This document shows positions 52,632-62,577 of a stretch of DNA of 64,000 nt, in pieces; position 1 is the stretch's first letter, and each line of letters opens with the position of its first letter. The notes below the pieces were generated by a model. It had not been told where the DNA came from. It was given only the letters and a program-made list of their open reading frames with translations, and did not search any database. The DNA is from Desulfobulbaceae bacterium (lineage in GTDB: Bacteria > Bacteroidota > Ignavibacteria > Kapaibacteriales > UBA2268). Location of the stretch: NCBI GenBank assembly GCA_018335795.1, contig JAGXRP010000044.1, positions 1-64,000 on the forward strand, given 5' to 3'. The position numbers and the translations under genes are program-made.

Positions 52632-52919
52632 ATGTCGCGTTCACTTAAAAAGGGTATTTTCATAAGCTACAAGCTGGTCGAAAAGGTTGATGCTTTGAAT
52701 GCTCAAAACAAAAAACAAGTAATAAAAACTTGGTCGAGAGCCTCGACTATCACACCGGAGTTTGTGGGACATACGGTCGCTGTTCATAACGGCAAGAACT
52801 TCATCCCGGTGTATGTAACAGAAAATATGGTAGGTCATAAATTCGGCGAATTTTCTCCTACTCGCATTTACAGAGGCCATGCGGGCCACAGAAAAGAACA
52901 ACGTTCTTCAAAGAAATAA
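52632..52919 (+). CDS. rpsS: 30S ribosomal protein S19
   Basis: 95 residues. [40 protein letters not shown] and the [15 protein letters not shown] end match S19 of the 30S head. 14 bp from rplB. Confidence 0.97.
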   Translation: MSRSLKKGIFISYKLVEKVDALNAQNKKQVIKTWSRASTITPEFVGHTVAVHNGKNFIPVYVTENMVGHKFGEFSPTRIYRGHAGHRKEQRSSKK

Positions 52920-52934
52920 TAAAGGACCTGAAAA

Positions 52935-53330
52935 ATGCAAGCCAGAGCTTTGAAAAGATATATACCGTCTTCGCCGTTGAAGATGAAAATCGTGATTGAC
53001 CAAATTCGCGGCAAAAATGCAGCTGAAGCGCTCATTATACTTCGGTTCACTCCGAAACATGCAGCTAAAGTTGCTGAGCTAACTCTCAGGTCGGCTATAT
53101 CTAACTTAAATAATAAAGCTGAACAAGCCGAAATAACGATTAATGACGATGAGGTCTTTGTAAAAGAAGTTTATGTAAACCAAGGACCAAGCATGAGAAG
53201 AGTACTTCCCGCACCAATGGGACGTGCTTATAGAATCAAAAAGCGCTCTAATCACTTGACAATTGTGGTTGCAACACCCGAAATCGTCGCTGATGAAGTT
53301 GCTTTGTCTGATAACAAAGATACAAACTAA
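52935..53330 (+). CDS. rplV: 50S ribosomal protein L22
   Basis: 131 residues. QARALKRYIPSSPLKMKIVI, AALE-like region AEALIILRFTPKHAAKV, and the loop VNQGPSMRRVLPAPMGRAYR that lines the exit tunnel (macrolide-sensing). A short tail of about 15 residues (VADEVALSDNKDTN) extends beyond the usual end. Confidence 0.96.
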   Translation: MQARALKRYIPSSPLKMKIVIDQIRGKNAAEALIILRFTPKHAAKVAELTLRSAISNLNNKAEQAEITINDDEVFVKEVYVNQGPSMRRVLPAPMGRAYRIKKRSNHLTIVVATPEIVADEVALSDNKDTN

Positions 53331-53341
53331 GGAGTTATAAA

Positions 53342-53986
53342 TTGGGACAAAAGACAAATCCGATAGGTCTAAGATTAGGCATAATCAGAGGTTGGGATGC
53401 CAATTGGTTCGATGAACGCAATATTGCCGAAAAATTGTCAGAAGACATCAAGGTTCGTAGCTATATTCGCAATCGAAAGAAAAAAGCGGGCATTTCGCGA
53501 ATCTTAGTCGAAAGGACAGCTAAACAGTTGAGGATAACTATCAATACTTCAAGACCCGGTGTAATAATCGGTCGCTCGGGTAAAGATATTACTCAATTAG
53601 AAGAAGAATTGAAAAAATTGACAGGCAAAGATGTCAAAATCTTAATCAGCGAAATTAAACGCCCGGAATTAGATGCTTTGCTTGTAGCCGAAAACATAGC
53701 CCAACAATTGGAAGGAAGAATATCATTCCGTCGTGCGATGAAACAATCAGTTTCTTCTACAATGAGAATGGGAGCACAAGGAATCAGAATCATGTGTGCC
53801 GGACGATTAGGCGGAGCGGAAATGGCTCGTACTGAGCAATACAAAGAAGGCAGAATACCCCTTCATACTTTAAGAGCCGATATTGATTACGGCACAGCTG
53901 AAGCACTAACCATCTACGGTATCATTGGTATCAAAGTATGGATTTGCAAAGGCGAAATAATCGGAAAACAACAGTCAGATAAATAG
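53342..53986 (+). CDS. rpsC: 30S ribosomal protein S3
   Basis: 214 residues from TTG 53342, fixed by the conserved N-terminus MGQKTNPIGLRLGIIRGWDA; AAGGAG at 53329-53334 supports it. The KH domain (RPGVIIGRSGKDI) and the C-terminal GAQGIRIMCAGRLGGAEMAR, then PLHTLRADIDYGTAEA, are normal. TTG starts are used by few ribosomal genes here. Confidence 0.97.
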   Translation: MGQKTNPIGLRLGIIRGWDANWFDERNIAEKLSEDIKVRSYIRNRKKKAGISRILVERTAKQLRITINTSRPGVIIGRSGKDITQLEEELKKLTGKDVKILISEIKRPELDALLVAENIAQQLEGRISFRRAMKQSVSSTMRMGAQGIRIMCAGRLGGAEMARTEQYKEGRIPLHTLRADIDYGTAEALTIYGIIGIKVWICKGEIIGKQQSDK

Positions 53987-53998
53987 ACGGATAAAATC

Positions 53999-54415
53999 AT
54001 GCTTTCACCAAAGAGAGTTAAAAGACGTAAGACGTTTCGCGGAAGAATGAAAGGTAAAGCTTTCAGGGGTTCGACAGTAACATTCGGTTCGTTCGGTCTC
54101 AAAGCGATGGAGCCACATTGGCTAACCAATCGCCAGATTGAATCGGCTCGTATTGCCATCAATCGTTACCTTAAACGCGACGGTAAAGTTTGGATAAGAA
54201 TATTTCCCGACAAACCCTACACCAAAAAACCAGCTGAAACTCGTATGGGTAAGGGTAAAGGTAGCCCTGAAGGTTGGGTAGCAGTAGTTCGCCCGGGCAG
54301 AATATTGTTCGAAGTGGACGGCGTAAGCCGCGAAGCTGCTGAAGAAGCTATGAGATTAGCTTCGCATAAATTGCCTATTAAAACAAAATTTGTAACACGT
54401 ATAGATTTGGCTTGA
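53999..54415 (+). CDS. rplP: 50S ribosomal protein L16
   Basis: 138 residues. [60 protein letters not shown]. Standard L16 at the A-site side of the 50S subunit. Followed by rpmC after one base. Confidence 0.97.
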   Translation: MLSPKRVKRRKTFRGRMKGKAFRGSTVTFGSFGLKAMEPHWLTNRQIESARIAINRYLKRDGKVWIRIFPDKPYTKKPAETRMGKGKGSPEGWVAVVRPGRILFEVDGVSREAAEEAMRLASHKLPIKTKFVTRIDLA

Positions 54416-54416
54416 T

Positions 54417-54629
54417 ATGAAACAACGTAAAGCCGCTGATTTGAAAGAATTGACTCCTGAGGAACTATTGATGCTCCTCGATGAGTCACGCGAAACGCTT
54501 TCTAAGCAAACTTTTCAGCACGCTCTGAAGCAACTTCACGATACTTCGTATCTGAAAGTTCTCCGTAGAGATGTTGCAAGGATAAACACTATTTTAAATG
54601 AACGTAATAGAGCGAATCAAAATGGATAA
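54417..54629 (+). CDS. rpmC: 50S ribosomal protein L29
   Basis: 70 residues. [20 protein letters not shown], then the helix pair ending [20 protein letters not shown] (the RxxIARxxTxLxER motif). Overlaps the predicted rpsQ start by 8 bp. Confidence 0.95.
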   Translation: MKQRKAADLKELTPEELLMLLDESRETLSKQTFQHALKQLHDTSYLKVLRRDVARINTILNERNRANQNG

Positions 54630-54951
54630 TAACGAGGAAATGTTGACAGCTACAAGCGGTAACGAAAACGCCACAACTGCTCCAACCGGTGATGCCGAGT
54701 ATAAATCGCATAAGAGAATACTCCTTGGCAAAGTTAGCTCCAATAAAGCCGACAAAACTATCATCGTTAGCGTAGTTCGCCAAATCATACATCCGCTTTA
54801 TAAGAAATATTATAAACGGACGAACAGATTTATGGCTCACGACCCCGAGAACACTTGCAGACCGGGTGACATCGTAAAAATTAAGGAATGCCGACCTTTG
54901 AGTGCCAAAAAAAGATGGACTCTAATTGAAATTGTTGAACGAGCTAAATAA
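54622..54951 (+). CDS. rpsQ: 30S ribosomal protein S17 with N-terminal extension
   Basis: 109 residues from ATG 54622, overlapping the rpmC stop (ATGGATAA); ATG 54598 and 54640 are alternatives. The S17 core begins near residue 30 (KRILLGKVSSNKADKTIIVS, VRQIIHPLYKKYYKRTNRFM, GDIVKIKECRPLSAKKRW). The ~25 residues before it are acidic, Asn/Thr-rich and low in complexity, an extension beyond typical S17. The correct start is not certain. Confidence 0.93.
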   Translation: MDNNEEMLTATSGNENATTAPTGDAEYKSHKRILLGKVSSNKADKTIIVSVVRQIIHPLYKKYYKRTNRFMAHDPENTCRPGDIVKIKECRPLSAKKRWTLIEIVERAK

Positions 54952-54964
54952 TTAGGAGTGAATA

Positions 54965-55333
54965 ATGGTACAAGAAGAAACTAATCTGATAGTTGCTGAT
55001 AACTCTGGAGCCAAAAAAATTAGAGTAATCCGCGTTTTAGGTGGTCATGGCAAACGCTATGCTTCACTCGGCGATGTGATTGTAGCAGCTGTAAAATCGG
55101 CTATCCCTAATGGAGCTGTCAAAAAAGGACAAGTCGTTAAGGCGGTAATTGTTCGTACAGCTAAAGAAGTTGGTAGACGCGATGGTTCGTACATCAGATT
55201 TGATGATAATGCAGCTGTGATTCTAAACGACAAAGGCGAACCACGCGGTACTCGTATCTTCGGACCGGTTGCACGTGAACTGCGCGAAAAAAATTATATG
55301 AAAATTGTGTCTTTAGCTCCTGAAGTAATCTAA
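54965..55333 (+). CDS. rplN: 50S ribosomal protein L14
   Basis: 122 residues. [59 protein letters not shown] and [13 protein letters not shown] are standard. Contacts 16S rRNA and the silencing factor RsfS. Confidence 0.98.
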   Translation: MVQEETNLIVADNSGAKKIRVIRVLGGHGKRYASLGDVIVAAVKSAIPNGAVKKGQVVKAVIVRTAKEVGRRDGSYIRFDDNAAVILNDKGEPRGTRIFGPVARELREKNYMKIVSLAPEVI

Positions 55334-55347
55334 GAAAGGTGACCCAT

Positions 55348-55668
55348 ATGAAGATAAAAATTAAGAAAAATGATACTGTAATGGTAATTACGGGCGACGA
55401 CAAAGGCAAATCAGGCAGAGTTCTTGATGTGAATACTAAGAAAAAGACTGTCCTTATAGAAGGCATCAATATTCATATCAAACACCAACGTCCTAACCAA
55501 CGTAACCAACAAGGTGGCAGGACAAGTATGGAATTCCCTGTTCATTACTCTAATGTAATGTTGCTCGATTCTGACAAAAATCCTACTCGCGTAGGGTTTG
55601 CCAGAGAAACTAAAGGCAATAGAACCCAAGTTGTTCGTATCGCCAAAACAAACGGTAAAGCTATTTAA
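55348..55668 (+). CDS. rplX: 50S ribosomal protein L24
   Basis: 106 residues from ATG 55348, which sits 5 bp after the strong AGAAAGGTGA ribosome-binding site (55333-55342); in-frame GTG 55339 is inside that site. MKIKIKKNDTVMVITGDDKG and KHQRPNQRNQQGGRTSMEFP identify L24, an assembly initiator. Confidence 0.95.
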   Translation: MKIKIKKNDTVMVITGDDKGKSGRVLDVNTKKKTVLIEGINIHIKHQRPNQRNQQGGRTSMEFPVHYSNVMLLDSDKNPTRVGFARETKGNRTQVVRIAKTNGKAI

Positions 55669-55693
55669 GAAATAATTGAGAATGTGAATTAAA

Positions 55694-56356
55694 ATGGCAG
55701 TAAACAAGAAAGCACAACCGGCGCAAACCGGAAAAGCCGCCGCTAAAAAAGGCGACTTCGCTCCTGAAGGCAAACGGCTCGAAGATGTTCCGGCGGGTAA
55801 GCCTCCGGTACCGAGATTATTCGAATTCTATAAAGATTCGGTGGTACCTGTATTGATGAAAAGATTTGAATTCAAATCCGTCATGCAAGTCCCCAGACTC
55901 GAAAAAATATGCCTCAACATTGGTGTCGGTGATGCCACTCAAGATTTGAAGTTGTTGCAAAATGCTATCAACGAACTTGAATTGATTGCAGGTCAACGCC
56001 CTGTAGTCCGCAAAGCTAAAAAGGCAATATCGAACTTCAAACTTCGTCAAGGCATGCCAATCGGTTGTATGGTAACATTGCGAGGACCAAGAATGTATGA
56101 ATTCCTTGACAGATTCATTAATATTGCTTCACCACGTATCCGTGACTTTAGAGGGTTCCCCGATAAAAGTTTCGACGGAAGAGGCAACTACACTTTAGGT
56201 ATTAAAGAACAAATCATATTTCCGGAAATAGATGTTGATAAAGTAAATCGTATCACGGGATTTGATGTAACTTTTGTAATACGCTCGGCATCGGACGAAC
56301 AATCGCACGCTTTGCTCAGTGAATTCGGCTTCCCATTCAAGAAGAAACAAAATTAA
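55694..56356 (+). CDS. rplE: 50S ribosomal protein L5 with N-terminal extension
   Basis: 220 residues, against about 180 for usual L5. The L5 core begins near residue 40 ([20 protein letters not shown]) and contains NVMQVPR-like [37 protein letters not shown] and [20 protein letters not shown]. The first ~38 residues are rich in Ala, Lys, Pro and Gly and look disordered. ATG 55694 is the only ATG before the core. L5 contacts 5S rRNA and the P-site tRNA. Confidence 0.95.
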   Translation: MAVNKKAQPAQTGKAAAKKGDFAPEGKRLEDVPAGKPPVPRLFEFYKDSVVPVLMKRFEFKSVMQVPRLEKICLNIGVGDATQDLKLLQNAINELELIAGQRPVVRKAKKAISNFKLRQGMPIGCMVTLRGPRMYEFLDRFINIASPRIRDFRGFPDKSFDGRGNYTLGIKEQIIFPEIDVDKVNRITGFDVTFVIRSASDEQSHALLSEFGFPFKKKQN

Positions 56357-56377
56357 TAATATATAGTAATAATATTT

Positions 56378-56647
56378 ATGGCAAAAAATTCGGTTATAGC
56401 AAGAAATCGCAAAAGACAAAAGTTGGTAGATAAATACCAAGCCAAACGCGAAGAACTTAAAGCCGCAGGAGATTGGGAAGGCTTACAAAAACTTCCTCGT
56501 AACAGCGCCCCGACAAGATTAGTCAGTCGTTGTACGGTTACAGGACGAGGCAGAGCTGTCTATCGTAAATATGGGCTTTGCAGAAATGTATTTAGACAAA
56601 TGGCACTCGAAGGGAAACTCCCAGGTGTGCGTAAGGCAAGTTGGTAA
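56378..56647 (+). CDS. rpsN: 30S ribosomal protein S14 (long, zinc-free form)
   Basis: 89 residues. [40 protein letters not shown] and [20 protein letters not shown], then KASW. The length and absence of the CxxC pairs mark the long C-minus form. Confidence 0.96.
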   Translation: MAKNSVIARNRKRQKLVDKYQAKREELKAAGDWEGLQKLPRNSAPTRLVSRCTVTGRGRAVYRKYGLCRNVFRQMALEGKLPGVRKASW

Positions 56648-56668
56648 AATTTATTCAGGTTAGTTAAT

Positions 56669-57064
56669 ATGCCGGTTACAGATCAAATATCAGACTTTTT
56701 AACCAGAGTCAGAAACGCAGGGCAAGCAGGGCACAAATATGTAGATGCGCCATGTTCAAAGATGAAACTTGCCATTGCCGAAATCTTGAAAGACCAAGGT
56801 TTCATTGCAGACTACGAAAAAATTGAAGAAGGTCCGCAAGGATTAGTACGTGTTCAGCTTAGATATTATAAACGAAAACACGTTATCAAAAAAGTTGTCC
56901 GCATCTCAAAACCCGGAAGGCGTGTTTACGCTCCGGTAGAGAAATTGCCCCGAGTTTACAACGGCTTAGGAATAGCTATTGTATCTACTTCCAAAGGTGT
57001 TATGACCGGAAAACAAGCTCGCAAATTTAATGTCGGTGGCGAAATTCTTTGTACTGTTTGGTAA
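56669..57064 (+). CDS. rpsH: 30S ribosomal protein S8
   Basis: 131 residues. DQISDFLTRVRNAGQAGHKY, then KPGRRVYAPVEKLPRVYNGL and GIAIVSTSKGVMTGKQARKF. S8 binds central-domain 16S rRNA and represses spc operons in E. coli. Confidence 0.97.
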   Translation: MPVTDQISDFLTRVRNAGQAGHKYVDAPCSKMKLAIAEILKDQGFIADYEKIEEGPQGLVRVQLRYYKRKHVIKKVVRISKPGRRVYAPVEKLPRVYNGLGIAIVSTSKGVMTGKQARKFNVGGEILCTVW

Positions 57065-57087
57065 TTTTTTTAATTTAGGAGTATATT

Positions 57088-57627
57088 GTGTCGAGGATTG
57101 GAAAAATGCCCATACCCGTACCTCCGAAGGTACAGCTCAAAATTGATGAGCAAACCATCAGAGCCAAGGGTCCCCTGGGCGAATTGGAGTTTAAAGTGCC
57201 CGATGTAATCAAGTTCAAACTTGATGGCGACGTCTTGACGTTCGACAGAGGGAGCAACGAAAAACATGTCCGAGCTTTACACGGTTTATCACGTGCTTTG
57301 ACTGCTAATATAATCGAGGGTGTTTCTAACGGATTCACAAAAACTTTGATTATAGAAGGTGTCGGCTTTAGAGCTGAGCTAAAAGGCGATAGATTGTTGT
57401 TGACATTAGGTTTTTCGCATACGATATTGGTAATTCCCCCTCCGGGTATTACCTTCGAATTGGGAAGCCCCACAAATTTGAAAATTAAGGGCATAGACAA
57501 ACAATTAGTAGGGATGATAGCCGCAAAAATTAGAAAAATGCGTCCACCCGAACCATACAAAGGCAAAGGTGTTCGTTACGAAGGTGAGTTTATACGCCGT
57601 AAAGCAGGTAAAACTTCGGCTAAGTAA
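57088..57627 (+). CDS. rplF: 50S ribosomal protein L6
   Basis: 179 residues from GTG 57088 (TTAGGAG at 57075-57081). MSRIGKMPIPVPPKVQLKID, VGFRAELKGDRLLLTLGFSH, then the usual ending PEPYKGKGVRYEGEFIRRKA, GKT. The usual first residue is Met before SRIGK, which fixes the start. Standard. Confidence 0.97.
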   Translation: MSRIGKMPIPVPPKVQLKIDEQTIRAKGPLGELEFKVPDVIKFKLDGDVLTFDRGSNEKHVRALHGLSRALTANIIEGVSNGFTKTLIIEGVGFRAELKGDRLLLTLGFSHTILVIPPPGITFELGSPTNLKIKGIDKQLVGMIAAKIRKMRPPEPYKGKGVRYEGEFIRRKAGKTSAK

Positions 57628-57661
57628 TTGATAAATCTTAATCAATTAGCAAGAGAAAAAT

Positions 57662-58033
57662 ATGAAAATAATAAAATTAAGAGCACAACGCAAAGAAAGA
57701 CGCAAAAAACACGTGCGTAAAAGTATCTTCGGTACTCCTGACAGATTAAGATTAACTGTCTATAGAAGTCTATCGAATATTTATGCCCAAGTGATTAATG
57801 ACGTTGATGGCGTTACGTTAATATCGGCATCCTCAATAGACAAGGAAGTCAAGGCAAAAATTACACCCGAAATGACCAAAGTACAATTGAGTGAGTTAGT
57901 CGGTAGTGAAGTTGCAAAAAGAGCTTTAGCATCACAAATAACAAAAGTAGCATTCGACAGAAACGGCTATATTTATCATGGTAGAATCAAGGCACTTGCT
58001 GACGCCGCGAGAAAAGCCGGTTTGGAATTTTAA
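57662..58033 (+). CDS. rplR: 50S ribosomal protein L18
   Basis: 123 residues. RKKHVRKSIFGTPDRLRLTV, RSLSNIYAQVINDVDGVTLI and FDRNGYIYHGRIKALADAAR, then KAGLEF. Binds 5S rRNA together with L5. Confidence 0.96.
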   Translation: MKIIKLRAQRKERRKKHVRKSIFGTPDRLRLTVYRSLSNIYAQVINDVDGVTLISASSIDKEVKAKITPEMTKVQLSELVGSEVAKRALASQITKVAFDRNGYIYHGRIKALADAARKAGLEF

Positions 58034-58050
58034 TCAGAAAGGAGCGATAA

Positions 58051-58554
58051 GTGGCAAACTTTAAATTATCAGATCTTGATTTAAGCGATAAATTAGTATA
58101 TGTAGGTAGAACCGCCAAGGTAGTAAAAGGTGGCAGACGTTTCAATTTCTCAGCTTTGGTTGTCGTTGGCGATGGCAAAGGGCACGTAGGTTTTGGGCTT
58201 GGCAAAGCGAGTGAAGTTGTTGACGCTGTTACTAAAGCAACTGAAGCGGCTAAAAAAAGCGTCGTTAAGGTTAGATTATCCAAAAACACTATTCCGCATG
58301 AAGTTATCGGTAAGTACGGTGCTGCGAAAGTGCTAATCAAACCAGCATCAGCAGGTACCGGTGTGATTGCCGCCGGTGGAATTCGTGCAGTCTTGGAACT
58401 TGCAGGCGTCCAAGATGTACTAACTAAGAGCATGGGTTCTTCTAATCCTCACAATACTGTCAAAGCGGCATTGCGTGCTTTAGAATCCCTCGAAGATGCA
58501 AATTCAGTTGCGGCTCGCCGTAATATTTCTGTCGAAAAAGTAATTCATGGTTGA
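58051..58554 (+). CDS. rpsE: 30S ribosomal protein S5
   Basis: 167 residues from GTG 58051 with AGAAAGGAG at 58036-58044. [60 protein letters not shown]. Standard length and motifs. Confidence 0.97.
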   Translation: MANFKLSDLDLSDKLVYVGRTAKVVKGGRRFNFSALVVVGDGKGHVGFGLGKASEVVDAVTKATEAAKKSVVKVRLSKNTIPHEVIGKYGAAKVLIKPASAGTGVIAAGGIRAVLELAGVQDVLTKSMGSSNPHNTVKAALRALESLEDANSVAARRNISVEKVIHG

Positions 58555-58585
58555 TTTATAACTAACCATAATTGAAGGTAAAATA

Positions 58586-58771
58586 ATGAGTAAATTGAAA
58601 ATAACCCAAGTGAAAAGCGTAATAAAAAGAATGTCTAAGCAGAAAAAAACAATCGAAGCTTTAGGCTTGGGACGTCCGAATTATTCCAATACACTACCCG
58701 ACAATCCGCAAACACGCGGAATGATTGAAGTAGTGAAGCATTTAGTAACAATTGAAGAAGTTTCAGAGTAA
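58586..58771 (+). CDS. rpmD: 50S ribosomal protein L30
   Basis: 61 residues. KLKITQVKSVIKRMSKQKKT, LGLGRPNYSNTLPDNPQTRG, then a short helix. Usual length for L30. Confidence 0.93.
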   Translation: MSKLKITQVKSVIKRMSKQKKTIEALGLGRPNYSNTLPDNPQTRGMIEVVKHLVTIEEVSE

Positions 58772-58789
58772 TAAATTAATGGCATTAAA

Positions 58790-59251
58790 ATGAAACATAT
58801 AGGAAATCTTAAATACGCCGATGGCGCTAAACACAAATCGAAAAGAATCGGCAGAGGTGTCGGATCCGGTCACGGCGGTACGGCTACTAAAGGGCACAAA
58901 GGGCAGAAATCACGCTCAGGTGCTACTGTACGTATCGGCTTCGAAGGCGGTCAAATGCCACTTAACAGAAGACTCCCGAAATTCGGATTCTTCAACAGAT
59001 TCAGAATCGAATACCAAATCGTCAACCTTGATACGCTTCAACGTTTGGCTGACGAAAACAAATTCGAATCTAACAAAGTTGATTTCGATACTTTGATTAA
59101 TCTCGGCGTCATATCCAAAAAGCGTGTTCCGCTTAAAATTTTGGGTAACGGCGAATTGACTGTAGCTTTGGAAGTTACCGCACACGGATTCTCGCGTACG
59201 GCAAAAGAAAAAATCGAGTCAGTCGGAGGAAAGGTAACGGTAAATGAGTAA
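58790..59251 (+). CDS. rplO: 50S ribosomal protein L15
   Basis: 153 residues. KRIGRGVGSGHGGTATKGHK, GQKSRSGATVRIGFEGGQMP and LNRRLPKFGFFNRFRIEYQI. Ends 8 bp inside secY, so the two are translationally coupled. Confidence 0.97.
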   Translation: MKHIGNLKYADGAKHKSKRIGRGVGSGHGGTATKGHKGQKSRSGATVRIGFEGGQMPLNRRLPKFGFFNRFRIEYQIVNLDTLQRLADENKFESNKVDFDTLINLGVISKKRVPLKILGNGELTVALEVTAHGFSRTAKEKIESVGGKVTVNE

Positions 59252-60596
59252 ATTCATACAATCAATTCAGAACATCTTTAAAATCGAAGAGTTAAGAGAT
59301 AGAATTCTCTTTACTCTTGGGATTTTAGTAGTGGTGAGAATAGGTGCGCACATCACGCTTCCGGGCGTTGATGTTGTTGCTCTAAAGATGTCTATTGCAA
59401 ATTCCGACTCTAATACTTTATTCGGATTGTTTGACCTCTTTGTTGGCGGTGCGTTTTCGAACGCCGCAATTTTTGCTTTAGGGATTATGCCCTACATCAC
59501 CTCTTCGATTATATTCCAATTGGCTGGTGTGGTTATTCCCGAAATCCAAAAAATTCAGAAAGAAGGTGAAGACGGTAGAAAAAAAATAACACAATATACG
59601 CGTATTTTGACTGTATTTATAGCATTGTTGCAAGGCTGGGGGATAGCCGTAAAACTGTCCTATCAACAAGCCGGGGCAGGTTTGCCCGTCGTGCCCGATG
59701 CCGGAACAATGTTCTTTATCTCTACTATGATACTCTTATCCGGTGGTACAATATTTATGATGTGGCTCGGCGAGCAAATCACCGAACGTGGTATTGGTAA
59801 TGGCATTTCGTTGATTATCATGATTGGTATCATCGCCCAATTGCCGGCTGCTTTGATGAATGAATGGAATTTAATTTGGGCGGGTTCGCGTTTGTGGCCT
59901 GTTGAATTGGTTGTCATTGCACTCTTGCTCGGAATTATTGCATCAATTGTATTAATGACACAAGGAGCAAGACGAATACCTGTACAATATGCTAAAAGGC
60001 AAATCGGCAAAAAAGTTTTCGGAGGTACTACTCAATATATTCCTCTTAGAATTAATACAGCAGGCGTAATGCCTATCATCTTTGCTCAATCGTTGATGTT
60101 CATCCCGAATACTATTGCAAGCTTTTTTCCGGAAAGTTCCTTCTTCTTGACAGTTTCAAGATTGTTCGACTTCCAATCGTATTTCTATGCAGCAGTATTC
60201 TTCACTATGATTGTGTTCTTTACATATTTCTATACGGCGATTATTTTCAATCCGAAAGATATTGCCGATAACATGAAAAAGCAAGGTGGTTTTATTCCCG
60301 GTATCAGACCCGGAAATCATACTTCTGAATACATCGAAACTGTGCTTACTCGAATTACTTTGCCTGGTTCACTCTTTTTGGGATTAGTTGCAATTATTCC
60401 GACATTCGTGTCCAATTTCTTCAACGTCAATCCCCTATTTGCATCGTTTTTTGGTGGTACGAGTTTGTTGATTATCGTAGGTGTTGCATTGGATACATTG
60501 CAACAAATCGAATCTCATTTACTCATGCGTCATTATGACGGTTTCATGAAGAGCGGAAAAATTAGAGGTAGAGCCGGCAGTGTTGGCGGTTTTTAA
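59244..60596 (+). CDS. secY: Preprotein translocase subunit SecY
   Basis: 450 residues, ten membrane helices. KIEELRDRILFTLGILVVVR at the start, GIMPYITSSIIFQL, GGTIFMMWLGEQITERGIGN and the C-terminal HYDGFMKSGKIRGRAGS. Forms the protein-conducting channel in the inner membrane. Immediately followed by map; the adk gene commonly found between them is absent. Confidence 0.97.
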   Translation: MSKFIQSIQNIFKIEELRDRILFTLGILVVVRIGAHITLPGVDVVALKMSIANSDSNTLFGLFDLFVGGAFSNAAIFALGIMPYITSSIIFQLAGVVIPEIQKIQKEGEDGRKKITQYTRILTVFIALLQGWGIAVKLSYQQAGAGLPVVPDAGTMFFISTMILLSGGTIFMMWLGEQITERGIGNGISLIIMIGIIAQLPAALMNEWNLIWAGSRLWPVELVVIALLLGIIASIVLMTQGARRIPVQYAKRQIGKKVFGGTTQYIPLRINTAGVMPIIFAQSLMFIPNTIASFFPESSFFLTVSRLFDFQSYFYAAVFFTMIVFFTYFYTAIIFNPKDIADNMKKQGGFIPGIRPGNHTSEYIETVLTRITLPGSLFLGLVAIIPTFVSNFFNVNPLFASFFGGTSLLIIVGVALDTLQQIESHLLMRHYDGFMKSGKIRGRAGSVGGF

Positions 60597-60608
60597 TCAT
60601 TGACAATT

Positions 60609-61409
60609 ATGCAGAATTTCAGGATACCCAAGGGTGCAATCAAAAAGGCTGACGAAATACGCAAAATCGAAGAATCTTGCAGAATAGTCGCCGATACTTT
60701 GAGCTTAGTCGAAAAGTATGTTGCTCCCGGAGTCGAGACAATCGAACTTGACAAAATTGCTGAAGATTATATCAGAAGCAAAGACGGTTTCCCGGCATTC
60801 AAAGGTTATGGACCTTCAAACAATCCATTTCCGAATTCTTTGTGTATCTCGGTCAACGAGGTGATTATTCACGGAATTCCCGGAAATAGAAAGTTGGTAG
60901 AAGGAGATATTGTCTCCGTAGATTGCGGAGTGTTGAAAAACGAATATTACGGCGATAGTGCTACAACGTTTTCTGTAGGCAAGATAAGCAAAGAAGATGA
61001 AAAATTGTTGGAAATAACAAAAAATGCACTTGAAATTGGTATTGATAACGCTGTTCATCAAAATAAAGTTTATGATATAGCAGGTTCGATACAAAGTTAT
61101 GTAGAATTGAAAGGCTACAGTCTGACAAGGGAGTTTACAGGGCACGGATTAGGTAAAAGTTTACATGAGTATCCGTCCGTACCAAATTTTGTACCACCCT
61201 TGTTGCACCGAAAATCTATGCCGAATGCAACTTTGCTTGACGGTATGGTAATCGCAATCGAACCGATGGTACATATTGGGAGCAAAACAATTGAAGTACT
61301 AAAAGACGGTTGGACGGTAGTGACGAAGGATAGGAAAAAGGCAGCTCATTTTGAGCATACGGTTATGATAGATGGCAATAAAGCTGTTATATTCACATTA
61401 AGAAGTTAA
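60609..61409 (+). CDS. map: Type I methionine aminopeptidase
   Basis: 266 residues from ATG 60609 (TTG 60600 is in frame). Metal ligands of the pita-bread fold: the two Asp of [20 protein letters not shown], His of [12 protein letters not shown], Glu of [11 protein letters not shown] and Glu of HFEHTVMI. Removes the initiator Met. 7 bp before infA. Confidence 0.96.
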   Translation: MQNFRIPKGAIKKADEIRKIEESCRIVADTLSLVEKYVAPGVETIELDKIAEDYIRSKDGFPAFKGYGPSNNPFPNSLCISVNEVIIHGIPGNRKLVEGDIVSVDCGVLKNEYYGDSATTFSVGKISKEDEKLLEITKNALEIGIDNAVHQNKVYDIAGSIQSYVELKGYSLTREFTGHGLGKSLHEYPSVPNFVPPLLHRKSMPNATLLDGMVIAIEPMVHIGSKTIEVLKDGWTVVTKDRKKAAHFEHTVMIDGNKAVIFTLRS

Positions 61410-61416
61410 TTATTTT

Positions 61417-61635
61417 ATGGCAAAGCAAGATTTAATAAGAGTTGACGGAGTAATAGACGAGACTTTACCAAACACTCAGTTTGTAGTAAAACTGGAAAAT
61501 GGTCATAAAGTTTTGGCACATATCTCCGGCAAAATGAGAATGAATTTCATAAAAATCTTGCAAGGTGATAAGGTTACAGTAGAACTTTCACCATACGATT
61601 TGTCCAAAGGTAGAATTGTTTACAGATATAAGTAA
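61417..61635 (+). CDS. infA: Translation initiation factor IF-1
   Basis: 72 residues. [40 protein letters not shown] and RIVYRYK: the OB-fold of IF-1 at its usual size and position between map and rpmJ. Confidence 0.97.
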   Translation: MAKQDLIRVDGVIDETLPNTQFVVKLENGHKVLAHISGKMRMNFIKILQGDKVTVELSPYDLSKGRIVYRYK

Positions 61636-61647
61636 AGGGGTTTTGAG

Positions 61648-61764
61648 ATGAAAGTACAAGCATCAGTGAAAAAAAGGCACCCCGACGACAAGATAGTACG
61701 TCGCAAGGGTCGGGTTTATGTAATTAACAAAAAGAACCCAAGATATAAACAAAGACAAGGTTAA
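61648..61764 (+). CDS. rpmJ: 50S ribosomal protein L36, cysteine-free form
   Basis: 38 residues from ATG 61648 to TAA 61762-61764: [20 protein letters not shown], then [18 protein letters not shown]. The start and the NPRYKQRQG end are diagnostic of L36. The Cys/His zinc ligands of the usual form (CRNCK...C) are replaced by HPDD and IN, so this is the zinc-independent type. AAAGGGG at 61634-61640 precedes the start. Confidence 0.95.
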   Translation: MKVQASVKKRHPDDKIVRRKGRVYVINKKNPRYKQRQG

Positions 61765-61781
61765 AATTTAGGAGTGATGTT

Positions 61782-62156
61782 GTGGCTCGTATAGCTGGTA
61801 TTGATTTGCCAAAAAATAAGAAAGGATTTGTAGGGCTGACTTATATTTTCGGAGTAGGTCCAACTACAAGCAAGAAAGTTCTGACCGAAGTCGGGATAGA
61901 ATTCGACAAAAGAGTTTCGGATTGGACTGACGATGAAGTAGCCCGTATCAGACAGGCACTTGACCATTTCAAAACAGAAGGTCAACTGAGGTCTGAAATT
62001 CAGATGAACATCAAACGATTGATGGACATCGGTTGCTATCGCGGATTGCGTCATCGCAGAGGATTGCCCGTAAGAGGTCAACGTACAAGAACTAATGCTC
62101 GTACCCGTAAGGGACGTAAGAAAACTGTAGCCGGAAAGAAAAAAGCTACTAAATAA
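61782..62156 (+). CDS. rpsM: 30S ribosomal protein S13
   Basis: 124 residues from GTG 61782 (TTAGGAG at 61768-61774). [38 protein letters not shown] and [20 protein letters not shown]. Contacts the A/P-site tRNAs from the 30S head. Confidence 0.97.
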   Translation: MARIAGIDLPKNKKGFVGLTYIFGVGPTTSKKVLTEVGIEFDKRVSDWTDDEVARIRQALDHFKTEGQLRSEIQMNIKRLMDIGCYRGLRHRRGLPVRGQRTRTNARTRKGRKKTVAGKKKATK

Positions 62157-62196
62157 TAAATAAATAAGTAATTAATTATTATTACAGGTATTTACT

Positions 62197-62577
62197 GTGG
62201 CAAAAAAGAAAATTAAGAAAAAGACGGTTTCCGACGTACACGGGAAAGCTTTCATCAGAGCGACGTTTAATAACGTTCAGGTGACTATCACCGATATGTA
62301 CGGCAATGCACTTTGCTGGTCAACTGCAGGTAAAAACGGATTCAGAGGCTCCAAAAAGAACACTCCTTATGCGGCTCAAGTATCAGCCGAAAAGTCAGCG
62401 AAGGATGCTTTTGATATGGGATTACGCAAAGTTGATGTGTTTGTCAAAGGTCCGGGTTCAGGTCGTGAAGCTGCTATTAGGGCATTATCCCAAGCAGGAC
62501 TTGAGATTCATACAATCATTGACAAAACACCGATTCCGCATAATGGATGTCGTCCGCCTAAGCGACGTAGAGTTTAA
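62197..62577 (+). CDS. rpsK: 30S ribosomal protein S11
   Basis: 126 residues from GTG 62197. [32 protein letters not shown]-type region ([20 protein letters not shown]) and the end [16 protein letters not shown]. Followed 49 bp later by rpoA; rpsD, which usually lies here, is missing. Confidence 0.97.
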   Translation: MAKKKIKKKTVSDVHGKAFIRATFNNVQVTITDMYGNALCWSTAGKNGFRGSKKNTPYAAQVSAEKSAKDAFDMGLRKVDVFVKGPGSGREAAIRALSQAGLEIHTIIDKTPIPHNGCRPPKRRRV

